Source: Pleodorina starrii (Eukaryota; Chlorophyta; Chlorophyceae; Chlamydomonadales; Volvocaceae). Taken from it: a stretch of DNA of 64,000 nucleotides. The notes under the pieces were generated by a model. The model saw only the letters and a program-made list of their open reading frames with translations. It was not told the DNA's origin and searched no databases. The stretch lies in assembly GCA_030267565.1 (NCBI GenBank), contig BRXU01000039.1, positions 310,001-374,000 of the forward strand. The letters are read 5' to 3'. Positions 45,483 to 56,531 of this stretch are shown here, in pieces. The translations under genes and the position numbers were made by a program. Every line of letters starts with the position of its first letter. Positions within the stretch are counted from its first letter, which is position 1.

Positions 45483-47049
45483 CAGTAGCCCCGCAACGAC
45501 CGCACTGGAGGTGTACCAGCGTGAATTTGTTGGGTTTCAACGACAAGCTAAGCTGCAACTAATTCCATTGCAATCCAGCTGAAGCTCAATTACTAGGAGC
45601 GCTGGGAGAGTGCAAGAATTCGTTCTCCCTCCCCCAACGGTGACCGAATGATGTCTATGCAGCGCCTATTGTGGGCTTCTATTGATATACATCACCTCAG
45701 TACAAAAAGCAGACTAGCAATGCCCAGTGGTCGACGCGATTTATGCTGAGAAAACAGCAGCCCGAATACGATACATGTATTGTTGTCCGAGAGTAACGCG
45801 ACTTCTGAACAGGGATCTGATATGCTATTGAAAGCAACGCTTCCATTTACAAACGAGGCTTGATAACACGCTGATTCGTGCACTGCCGGAACGCGTCGTA
45901 TTCTGCGGGTGAGGACGACCACAGGAAGACGGCATCAACCAAATAATAAAAAATATGTAAGATGTCACGCGATTAACCTCTTCGATATAGCTCTTCGGAC
46001 GTTCTCAGAAGCTCGGTACCTTTGGGGTCGCCCGCACCGTACTCTCGAGGTAATCGATGCAGTAATGCAAGGGCACGAAAGAGCGGCGGGACCAGAGCTG
46101 GCAGCTGCTGCTGACAGAGGTTCTGGCATCCTAGGAATTCGGCGCTATCCGAGTCCTGTATGCAATATCGGGCGGCCCGATTTGTACCGATTTGTACGTT
46201 TGGACTGTACGGTTTATCCCGAACATATTTGACCCCTCGCTTGTATACAAAACTAGCAGTCATGACCAAATACAGAATGAAAACACGAATCAATTATGAC
46301 AAAAGCACTTGTGTTTTCCAGCCGCGGCATCATAAGGCCCTTTGGGGCTCCGCATGGCCGTCGCCAGACATTAGTACAGCGGTTGAAATCTGTCTTTAGA
46401 TGTTCACATACCCGCGAGTGGGATGTCTTTGCTTTGGCGGAGGTCTTGCCCCTTGTTTTCTCACCACGAAGGCACGAAACCCTAACATCCCTGGAGGTGC
46501 ATGCGGGGTCACAAAGGTCTGTCCAGGTCTGTCCAGGGAAAGAGACTCCCGCACTGCTGTCCGTCGTGCGAAGCCCGCGGAGGTCGGTGCGCAAGTCATT
46601 GCGGATTTCTGGGCGCGCCTCCCTTAACTCGGCGATCTGGGTCCTTCAAAAGACTGGGACACGGTTCCAGCCACGCACCCCTTCCTTGCCCATCGGTCGA
46701 GCGGCATTGTCTGTTACGGTATGGACCGACCCCCACACGCCGCCTCGACCCCTCTCCCCCCATGCCCCATCTCGTCTCCGTTACGCTGAGGCCCCCCCCG
46801 CGAGACTTCCCTGACACAATAACGGCGCCCAGCTCCTGTGTCGGTTGGTGTTGTGTTATCGATCTTTTGGAAGGGCGGAGGCCATTAAGTGGGCGTCGCA
46901 TGCCCGCGTTTTCATCCCACACTCGGCGTTTTCATCCCACGCTCGGCGCATCGGAAGCTGATACCGCTTCAATTGTGTTGCTACTGGGTGCTGGAGGTAA
47001 GTCAGGGGCACACAGGGGCAGACATCGCATCCCGAGGGGGTGAAGGTTC
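45483..47049. other. Upstream of the SBP gene, no gene recognised
   Basis: Should include the SBP-gene promoter. Composition is lower in GC, and no frame matches a family. A 20-bp direct repeat (gttttcatcccacrctcggc) lies at 46909-46949. Confidence 0.35.
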
Positions 47050-47343
47050 TGTCCCTATTGCGACAGTGGACAGATGGAGGATGCGAAGCATGCGCTTTCG
47101 GACTGCCCAGCTCATAATGGCATCCGTGTAGAGCAAGGTTTCCCCACATCCGGACCAGGGGATCCGGACGGTGTGCCGGAGGCCATTAGATGGGACCCTA
47201 CCCTCTGCCTGTCTGGCAACATAGATGCGGGAGCGCATATGGCCTCACCGCACCTCAATTGTGCCTTTGGGATGCGTGTTAGTCCTATTCTTCTCCTTCC
47301 AATGCGTGCTGAACATGTTGCGCTGTTAGGCGTGTTCTGTTAA
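47050..47343 (+). pseudogene. Relic of a non-LTR retrotransposon C-terminus
   Basis: The frame reads CPYCDSGQMEDAKHALSDC then PAHNGIR, a Cys-x2-Cys..His-x4-Cys pattern typical of the C-terminal zinc motif of LINE proteins. It continues open to a stop at 47343. A TGA lies three codons upstream and nothing further 5' is readable, so this is a decayed fragment. It differs from the 'L' elements. Confidence 0.45.
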
Positions 47344-47430
47344 CCCTTGGGGCCCCCCACTATTCTGGGGGTTCGACGTTGTTCGGGGATATGGGGTTTC
47401 GAGCTTTCGACGCCCCCAAACCTGCGTGGT

Positions 47431-47454
47431 AACACACACACACACACACACACA
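47431..47454 (+). repeat. (CA)n tract that received element S2
   Basis: CA run ending at the first bases of S2 (tggggctagc). Confidence 0.75.
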
Positions 47455-47665
47455 TGGGGCTAGCTTAGCTGGCACATGGACAATCAGGTGGACGCTGTCC
47501 TGTGACGATTACGGCGCAGCGGTTAGCACTTCCCGGTGCAGTGTGCAGACAAGGTGGTACGCCCCTCCTCAACCGAGGAGTGCTTCGGCGGTCTCCCGTA
47601 TGTGGGCGGGTTAGCGCCCCCGGCCAGTGTCGGCCCGGCAGATATGTAACAGTTACACACACACC
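47455..47665 (+). mobile_element. Short retroelement 'S', copy S2
   Basis: 211 bp from ggggctagcttagctggca to cagttacacacacac. The 5' end has TAGCTTAGCTGGCA, resembling a pol III A box, but no good B box follows. The 3' end has the hairpin CTCCTCaaccGAGGAG and the shared tail. It begins at a CA tract and is followed directly by LINE copy B. Confidence 0.82.
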
Positions 47666-48363
47666 GGGAGCAACCCGCAGCGGCAGCAGCAACAGCAGGA
47701 GCCCACCCGCCGGGACATCAGCCAGCCGCCGCCGAAGTGGCGCCAGCAGCAGGCGTACTGGCAATGCTCCGGCGAATGTGGCCCATCAAATGGGAGCGCG
47801 AACACTTTGAGACGCTCTGGCGGTTGGCACAGGACGGCGTGCCGCTCCCCGGCAACAGCCACATCAGGGGAGCGGCACCAGAACAATGCAAGTGCGGCGC
47901 GTACGGGGGAGCCGGCCCACACGCATGCTCGCCGCGTGCACACCACTTCTGGGAGTGCCCGGTGGCGCAAGCGGTGGTGCAGCAGATCGCCGCCCACGTG
48001 CCCGGGCCCATCACCCGGGCAAACGTGTGGCTGGCGGAGCCACCGCCAGGCGTGCAGCAGTGCGTGTGGGACGTGATCTGCCTGGCGGCACTCACGGCCA
48101 TGGAACGGGCGCGCGTGGGGCTGTGGGCAGTCAGGAACTCGCCTACCGCCCCGGATGCCCCAGACCCAGTCGAGGTGGCCAAGGCGCGCGCAGCGCTAGA
48201 TTTTTGGCAGCGTGTGCGGGGGTTTGCGGAGCTAGACGTGCCAAGGCGGGGATGGGAGGGGGTAGGGCCTGACCATCCCATCCTGGCGGTGGTCAACGGC
48301 CACTTTCAGTGTGTGCAGCACGCAGGGATGGGTATGGAGGGAGAGGGAGGGGTCGTGGAGTGA
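47666..48363 (+). pseudogene. C-terminal fragment of the LINE 'L' ORF (copy B)
   Basis: About 230 codons, nearly identical to the end of the copy A ORF, including CKCGAYGGAGPHACSPRAHH and the same stop. Truncated at the insertion point; not functional alone. Confidence 0.75.
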
Positions 48364-49184
48364 GGGGATGAAGGGGCTTTAGGGGTGAGGGAGGGAACTT
48401 AGGGCGTCGAGGCAGGGAGGCGTGAGAGGAGGGGAGGTGGGGGGGTTCCTTTGGGTCCGAGAGGACTTAGGGTGCAGAGACCGCCGCGGGCTGCCTTTTG
48501 TAGGCGAGGGAGGTTTTAGGGAGCGGGTTTAGCGAGAGTGAGGCGAGTTGGCGAGGTGCCGCCTAGTGCGAACTATAGCTCCGTCACCTAGCCCGCTGCC
48601 GCAAGGCCCGCTCCCGACCTCCTGCCGCGTCGAGGCCAAGCGGCGCTCTGGAGCTCGGCCTCTAGGGGCCACCCCCCGGCCTCTCCGGGGCCGTCGTAGT
48701 AGGAGTAGTAGCAGGGGTAGGGCGCGCGCTGTCTTGGGTTCTCCTTTGGTGCTGACCGCCCACGAGCCGGACCAAGCTCGGGGCAGGTTCTCAGCGCTTT
48801 GTTTTCGCGCCTAGAGGAGCACCGCCAGCCGGTAGCAGGCCGGCCGGGCGCCCCGGCGCTGCAAGGACTTCAGGGCGGGCAGGACAGCGCGGGCGCCGCG
48901 TAGTGCGCCGGCGCGACTGCTGTTTGTGCGGACGAAGGGCCCAGCTGCCGTATAAGGCAGGCTGTGAGCTCAAGCTTTTGGGGAGCCGCTGCGCCGTACA
49001 CCCGTATATGGGGTATACGACGCAGCCAGCTCTGCGTCGAGCAGGAGGGGGTAGCGGCCCCTCACGCCCTTCTCCCACCGCAAGGGGGAGAGTGCTTAGG
49101 CGGTCTTTCCGTCGGGGCTGGGTTAGCAGCCCCTGGCCAGCGTCAGGGCCCGGTCAGATACTGTAACGACACACACACACACAC
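47666..49184 (+). mobile_element. LINE 'L', copy B: 5'-truncated, with short (AC)n tail
   Basis: Starts in the CA tail of S2 at a point matching copy A position ~41836 and follows copy A with only scattered differences to the tail at 49168-49184. It keeps the zinc-motif part of the ORF, the whole 3' UTR and the terminal hairpin. Confidence 0.88.
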
Positions 49185-49566
49185 CGTAACCGGCGGGTCT
49201 GGAGTTCGATCCCCAGAGTCGGCACTAACTTAACCGGAAGACGTGGGATCGTACCCCACCGCTGGTCCCCCGGGTGAAAGAGATCGGGGTGTCGAAGGCT
49301 GGAGACAATGGTGTCCTCTGGTGCGCGGGGCGGCTGGAGTGGGATGCCACCAAGAAGACTACAACGCTGCCGCAGAGCAGTGGTGGAGGACTGAGTCTGC
49401 ATAGGGCCTGGACCAGACTGCATAGCAGGTGGTGGTTGGATAACTAAGATCGGGCGGCGGCAGGCTTCCGAAGGACATAGGAGGTGGTAATGGCACCGGT
49501 GTGAGTGCCCTGGTAGATTACGCAGCTGTAGAGCATGCGTTCGGTGGACCGAGGACAGTAGGCGCC
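49185..49566 (+). other. Possible 5' part of element S3
   Basis: Lies between the AC tail of LINE copy B and the part of S3 shared with S2. It begins cgtaaccggcgggtctggag and includes GAGTTCGATCCCC, which resembles a pol III B box. It may be the upstream body of a longer S element or unrelated flank. Only one copy is present, so this cannot be settled here. Confidence 0.35.
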
Positions 49567-49764
49567 TGGGGCTAGCTTAGCTGGCACATGGACAATCAGG
49601 TGGACGCTGTCCTGTGACGATTACGGCGCAGCGGTTAGCACTTCCCGGTGCAGTGTGCAGACAAGGTGGTACGCCCCTCCTCAACAGAGGAGTGCTTCGG
49701 CGGTCTCCCGTATGTGGGCGGGTTAGCGCCCCCGGCCAGTGTCGGCCCGGCAGATATGTAACAG

Positions 49765-49801
<37 letters not shown>
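49567..49801 (+). mobile_element. Short retroelement 'S', copy S3, with (CA)n tail
   Basis: Matches S2 from ggggctagcttagctggca to gatatgtaacagttac almost base for base, then a CA tail to about 49801. Third element in the same-orientation train S2, L-B, S3. Confidence 0.82.
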
Positions 49802-49803
<2 letters not shown>

Positions 49804-51900
49804 TGTGCACACACATACACACACGAAAGGCTCCTACAAATACATGTTTTGTTGTAATCCCGAGCGACGATCGGGTTATGCCACGTCTACCCGGGATGAG
49901 GTCATGTGGAGCGCTTCGGGCTCAGGACGTCAGGAGGCAGCGAAGGCGTTACTACCAGTTGTGCTGACTTGGACGCTGGGTGCGGCGCCAACGGCTTGGC
50001 GCGCACGAACTGATTCCAGCAGCGGAACTTGGTCGTTTCGGTTCAGCCGCGGACGCGCTAATCACGCCATGAAGAGGCAAATCATGCCGCTGGCATGCAT
50101 TCATGCCGCTGTCGGCTGAATGCAACAGCCCAAACCCTGACCTGAAACTGCATGCGCAGTCAAGCCAACCTAACAAGGTGGGGCCCAAGAGGCCGAGGGA
50201 CTTGAACCATCGCAGCCCAACACCAGGTCGATCCTGCTGCCTTGCTTGTATAGATGTGCATCCGAGGCCCCAACCCTCGGGCGTCGGCATCCAAAACCCA
50301 AATTTTAGATCAGGAGAAAACTGGGCGGATATGCGACAAGCGGTTTCCGCAGTCGGCCTTCCTGTCGTGGGCCGGCCGTATAGTGTGACATCCTGACATG
50401 GATGGGGACGTAAAAGGCAATAAGGGCATGAGGCGGCTTTCATAGCTTCATTACAGGGTATAGGCAGCCATACATTTATGACTAGCAGCAAAGTTTGATT
50501 TACTGCTCGCAGCAACGTACGAGGTAGTACAAGGGAACAGATGGGGCGTAGGGTGGCTTTCATAGCTTCATTACACAGACAGACTTACGTTTATGGCTAG
50601 CAACAAAATTTAATGTACTCCTAGCAGCAACGTGTGACTCGCAACGACTCGAGCGACTTTCCGTACCACTTATCATAACTCAAGACGACGGCCTTTCATC
50701 TGTGGCATGTCCGCGCGTGCGATCGCACTGTAGAGCTGATTTCCAGCTCCTTTATAATAAATGAACGCATTAATTCTGTCCGTGAGGTCAATGCGGACTG
50801 CATTCGCGTAAAGTGCATTCCTATTCGCTTCTGCATTTATATTTATGATAATATTACACTGTTCAGGAGCTGGAGACCACCGGAGATCTGGAAACAACGT
50901 TTCGGCCTTGGCCGCAAGGTTGTACTGTAACGGCGGCCCGCGGCCCCCGCTCGCAATTGCATGGCGAGAATTGACCTTTTAGGTCCTGTATTATGGCGTT
51001 TTCTGAACTAGACAGCAGCCACAAGTGTACTACCAGTACAGCACGGGCGGGGATTGCGTAAGTATTACGTTTTTTAGGCATTTGACCTGGCGGCGCTTGA
51101 CTTCTGCAGTGCGCGACGTCCAGCTAATTAATTAATTGATTAATTAAAAGTCCAGCTGTCCTGCCGGCTGTTCTCTTTCGAGAGGCGGGAGCCACTGTAG
51201 CAACGACAACAGCAATGAAGGCCGGGAGAAGCACGGGCGAAGAGCGGGTCGAAGGCCGAAAGAAGTCTGGGTCGCACGGCGTACGCAGGCCGGGCGAGCG
51301 CTGGCGCGAACAATAGGGAAAGCGCGGGTCCTGTGACCTCAATGGTATAAGGATACACCTAACTGCAGTCCGGAAGAGCGCAAAGTGTGCCGGTGTGCAG
51401 CGTCACCGACCTCGGCGCCTTCAACACATGACACGTGTTGCCTGCGGCAACACTTCCCGGAGCAATTTGAAACGGTCGCGCCGGGCGATGGAAGAAAGGT
51501 ACGGCAGGTGACGGGTAGGGGGTTTGCACGTGTTGGGTGTGGCCTGCAGTGCGTTTTTATCCTCTGTGAGGGGTGTTACAAGGACGGGGACGGTGAAGAA
51601 GCCAACAGGCAACACCAGGGCCAACACTTGGGGCAAGCAGGCCCCAAGAGCAACCGCCCCGTGGCATGACTGAACAGGAAGGATCCCGGGCCCCGGGGGC
51701 ATCCCCGGCGCGAGAGGGTGTCCACGCCGGTGTCACGGCCGCAATCCCCAGCTCCCGCAAATCCCAAGAGATATCCCCCCCCCCCCCGCGTGTAAGGGAG
51801 TCCTCGGCCACGCAAGCCTCGCCCGCCGTAAGGTCCAGCTCCAGGGGTGCAGTGTGTCGCTCAGGAAATGGGGTGCCGGAGCCCCGTACAGTTGCCTCCC
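49802..51900. other. Region without a recognised gene
   Basis: Includes a 120-bp direct duplication at 50435. A plus frame at 51385-51669 and others have no assignable family. Several AT-rich patches (for example 51121-51150, attaattgattaattaa) are unusual for this window. Confidence 0.35.
50435..50674 (+). repeat. 120-bp imperfect tandem duplication
   Basis: ggctttcatagcttcattac occurs at 50435 and 50555. Downstream parts (catacatttatgactagcag / acttacgtttatggctagca, agcagcaacgt) also correspond, so the whole ~120-bp unit is duplicated and has since diverged. Confidence 0.75.
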
Positions 51901-52139
51901 CCTCTGCATGCCCGCCCGTTGTGGCGAGTGCTGGCTGCCCTGCCGGCCCACAAATATGCTAGCCGTCCCCAATTGGCCCGTATTGGGTTCTTCGGTGTGC
52001 TGTTAGCCCCACCCGCTTGTCCCTTCTCGGCCGCACGGTGCACCCTGACTGACCGACTCCTCTGCTGTGTCTTCCCCCTTGGGCCAGGACCCTCGTGCGA
52101 CACGCCACCTCCCTGCCGATTCAGCGACGCGTGCCGTCC

Positions 52140-52800
52140 CTTTCCCCTTTGCCATGCGCTCACTGCCTGAGGCACGTGACGCCCAGTTCCTTTGTGCCCG
52201 GTCCCGTGCGTGGTGCACCCCTCCCCTGCAGACCCCACGGTGTGCGCCGCCCCCCTTTCCCCTTGGCTCGGTTTCTCGCGTGGTGCGCCCTCCCCCTGGT
52301 GCACGCCGCCACCCTTGTCCTGATACGGTATTCGGTCTCACGCTCGATGTGCCCCTCCTGGCAACCCCAGCGGCGCACACCACCCTCCTCCTTTCCCACC
52401 CTGTACTCGATGCCGCGGGCCATGTGTCCCCTCCTGCCGTCCGAGCGGCGTGCGCCGCCCTTTCCCGTATCCCCATGGACTCGATCCGCACGTGGTGCAC
52501 GATGCCTCAGCGGCGCGCGCCGCCCCCCCCCCAGTCCCTTGGTACCTGGTCTCACGCGCGATGCGCCCCTCTTCGGCCGACCCCACGGTGCGTGTCGCTT
52601 CCCCTTTCTGCCTTGTGCCCTATTCCGTGCGTGATGCACCCCGCCTACAGCCCCCCCGGTGCGCACCACCCTTTCCCCCCGAACCCGGCCCCGCACGAGA
52701 TGGGCCCCCTGCTGCCATACCCGCGGCACACGCCGCCCCTCCCCGTTGGAACCGGTCCCACGCGCAACTTGCCCTCTAGGTGTGGGCGCACGGTGCACAG
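52140..52800 (+). repeat. Degenerate ~70-bp tandem repeat
   Basis: Roughly nine decayed units containing variants of GCGTGGTGCACCCCTCC, CGGTGCGCGCCGCCC and CCTTTCCCC at regular spacing. Several frames stay open because of composition only. Confidence 0.65.
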
Positions 52801-54175
52801 TTGTGAACGACCTGTGTGTGGCGGTATCCGTCTCCCGTGTCGCCTGCCGCTCCCCGTGGCCTTGGCCTGAGACCCCTGTCCTTTCCGTAAGCCCAGGCTC
52901 GTCGTGCTGACTGACCTGGCCCGCGCGGGCCGAGCCTTCAACCTTGGTGTCCGGGGGCGGTGGCTCTGTTACTTGACGTGTGGGGCTGTTGCCCGGCAGC
53001 CGCAGGCCCAAGCCTTGTCTCCCCATCTCGGTGTTTGGCAACGGTCCTCGACTTCCTGCTGGAGGGGTTGGCGTACCTTCCCGAGGGTGGCATGCCTTCC
53101 TTGTTTGGTCCCGCCCTAGGCCCAGTAAGCCCTCGAGTGCCTCCTGAGCGGCTGCGCGTGCTTACTATTACCGTAAGCGGTCCTTCTGCCTCCCGCTGGC
53201 TGCTGCCGGTCTCTCCGATGTGGCATTCGACAACGACTGGCGCGCGGCTCAGTCATTCCGACTAGCGATGTTGAGGCGTGGCAAGGTGTTGTGTTGCCTC
53301 GTTTCCAGAAGCCGCATGGTCCCGCTCATTGACAACAGGTGCGACATAGCTCCGAGGATGAGTGTGACGAGCACTGTACGCCCTGGGCCCCAGTTTGCCA
53401 CTATACTAAATGTTGTCGCAGGCGTCTGCTTTGTCCGAATGCAGTTTGGCACCGGATGCTTGGCGTTTCGCTGTCATGAGCGTCATCATAAGCGTCGTCG
53501 TACCACCGACACCCCATCGGTGAAGCCGCGCTTACAGCATGCCCTAGCGGGATGTCAGTAGAACTGATTGTATGCCGTTACGCCTATTTTTTAGGCCGCC
53601 TTACGGCCATTGAACATGTTGCAACCGCTGCCGGCTGCGACCTATCTGATACTGAGCTTTTGTCAAACTTTCATATGCAACATAATTCCATGTCATGTTT
53701 GTTTATGTGCCGGCGTACATATTTGCTGAAGTTACCCTCTGAGGTCGCTATCCGTTTGTGAATGTATTGCGACCGGCGCCTGAGGTCGCGCCGCATCGCG
53801 CAATGCACGTTGTTTACAATGCGGCATTGACTGCCATTGAAAGACTTCCTTGGAGGCGTTCTGGTCGCGCGCCGGCGGGTCGCTCGTCCATGGAGCCTTT
53901 GAATGGCTGCGACGTGGGCGTGCCTGGCTCTCCGACACGGAGGCAGCCATCAATAATATAGAATGCTGATTCCCAGAAATTTCGGTGGCCAGAAGTCGCA
54001 AAAGACGAGTGCGTTTTGCGACACCACATTTTTTTTGGGGTATGCAGTCCCTTCGCAATCTACGATTGCTCCGGGAAAAATGCAGAACTTGTGTACGCAA
54101 GCCACCACATGCGTCTTAATGTAATGCGAACCTGCTGATTTTATTTATTTGCCAACTATTTGGCTTACTTGTGTG

Positions 54176-54238
54176 AATGTGTGTGTGTATTTATGTGTGT
54201 GTGTGTGTGTATTTATGTGTGTGTTTATGTGTGTGTTA
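54176..54238 (+). repeat. (GT)n/TATTTATG microsatellite
   Basis: GTGTGTG runs broken by three copies of atttatgtgtgtg. Confidence 0.8.
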
Positions 54239-54536
54239 CACAGAGCCAGGGCGTGATCCGCCGTTTTGATGGCTGAAAGCAACCTTACATCCGGGAAACG
54301 GAGGGGTGAAGGCCTGTAGGCGACAGGTCTGTGGGGTTGGGTTCGTGAGGCCCTCGGCGCCCACCTCGCCGCAAGACCCTGTGTGCTCGTATGGGGCCCC
54401 TCATAGAAAACACGCATCCTGAGGGCATAAAGCGTCCTTCTGCCAATGTCTGAACCCCAGACAATGCAGGCTGCGGCATTTCTTGCATGCGCCTGAACAG
54501 CCAGAAGCTTGCCCGTCTGTGGCTGCGTCAGAGGGA

Positions 54537-54610
54537 TGTCACGACACACTGCGTCTCTGGCACATCGGGCAGAGCTCCGCGCCGTGTCCATTACGCAGTG
54601 TGTCGTGACA
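54537..54610. repeat. Perfect 18-bp inverted repeat with 38-bp loop
   Basis: TGTCACGACACACTGCGT at 54537-54554 and its exact complement ACGCAGTGTGTCGTGACA at 54593-54610. Confidence 0.9.
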
Positions 54611-56488
54611 AGGAGCCGATGAAGCATGGTTGCCAAAGGCCTGAACATCGGCCTGGTTGATGACACGCTCGCGCACAAGCACGCAGGGCAGGGCAAGAGG
54701 GGTTCCTCCTCCAGGGAGGACAGAGGGGTTCGTCACTCCATCAGCCTACAGCCCCTCATTGTAACTCTCGCATCCTACAGCCCCAGGCAGCGGCGAGAAA
54801 CGGCGTCCGTCCCGAACTCCCGAACTCCCGAACTCCCAATGCGTCCGGTCTGGGGGCGCGGCGCCGCAGCGCCCTCCGCCCGCCTGCGTCGATAACCACA
54901 CACCACAAACCACACACCACATACCACACACCACACCATACCACCGCCGACCACCACCGACCACCACAAACTGCCAGACCACTACACCACACCCGCCGTA
55001 GCATACCTGAGCCAGCCCAACCGCGCGAGCCCATCGCAATCCACCAGAACCCCCAAACCCAGAAAAAGGGGTGCGAAACACCGAACCGGGGCCAATCTAG
55101 CGAACGGCCCCTGCAGCCGACGAAGCGGCACCCGCGCCATAACAAGCAACCCAAAGCGTTAAGCGTATCGTTGCCGATGCGAACTTCCCAGCCTGCCCCC
55201 TTCGTCGTCGTTCGGCGTCGTCGCGCGTGCTCCAGCGAGTGGGCAAGGCCGTCACCGGCGCAACTGCATCCAGGCTCAGAAGCCTCTTGTGACCTCACAC
55301 ATCACATCACCGATAACCCCCGGTCCCCTCAAGTCGCCGCGTGCCCTGCTGAGTTTTCGATTTCTATTCATTGTGCACGTTCCAGTAGGACACGTGCGTC
55401 AAGCCCCACCCCGCGCAAATACCGGTATAATGATAGAGCCCGGGGCCGCAGGGCCGCAGCCTCCCGGAGGATTTCCCTCGTAGGCTGATTCGACGCTTGA
55501 GACTCCACCCACACACCGCACGAAGACACCAGGCATGACCAGCGCATACTAACGACTAACGAAGGATATCCCCACCCACCCGCACAAAAACAAAGGTACC
55601 CCCCCCGTCCGCATGATGCCTTAGGTGTCCCCCGCCCCGCCCCCGCCCCTTCCCCCCCGCATATATATAGTGTAAGCCTGGCTCCTGAGCATCTGCGGGA
55701 TAACGGATAAGCCTTTGCTGCTTACAATTAATGCCAAATAGACGTGATGAGAGCTGCCCACGTGCCTCATTCCCTCCCTGAGAACGGTCCCGCGGGCAAA
55801 AGTCCTCCATATTGCCTCCGAGTCACGTAACAAACAAATCAACCGCAAAGCAGGGCCTTGTCAAATCTACCCCGAGACGCCAACGCTCGAGAGTGGTGGG
55901 GTCACATCAAATCACAATGATAACGGAGCGGAAGCGACGGAAGCGGTTAGGGGGGCAACCGGGAACCGGAGGAACCGGAGGAACTCCCCTTACAAAAAAC
56001 AAACAAACTGCGGAAGCAAAGCCAGAGCAGTCGGCATCCCATGAGAATCACGCAGTACAGCGCAGTACGGCGTAGTACAGACAAAATAAATACGAAAAAG
56101 ACTGCCCCGTGACGGCGCTGCACGCAGATGTCCCTCTGCGGATGTTGCGAATTCGGGGGCAAAAGAAAACGGCCCGGGACGAGGGGACGCAACGCAGTTA
56201 CCTGGGATATTACCCGAAAATTACCTGATATCGGTATCGGGGGCGGGCGGGCAAAAACTGCCTGGACCGGACCGCTGCCTGGACAGCAGGGTGGCGAGAC
56301 GGCGAGGCGCAGCCTTCCGCCACCGCCCTGGCTCGCGGCCGCGCAAATCCAAAGCGCCCCAGCCGCTTCGCCCCACCCCACCCCACACCGAGTGCACGGC
56401 CCGCAAAGTCACTTCCACTTCCACCGTTCCACTTCCATTTCCCACATCCACCTGTCCACTTCCCACATCCACCGTTCCACTCCCACGT

Positions 56489-56531
56489 CGAGTCGAGTCG
56501 AGTCGGTTCGAGTCGAGTCGAGTCGAGTCGC
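56489..56531 (+). repeat. (GTCGA)n repeat
   Basis: Eight GTCGA units, one changed to GTCGGTTCGA. Confidence 0.85.

Noticed and set aside
50160..50260. tRNA-like B box (ggttcaagtcc) on the minus strand
   Set aside because: No matching acceptor, D arm or anticodon stem nearby.
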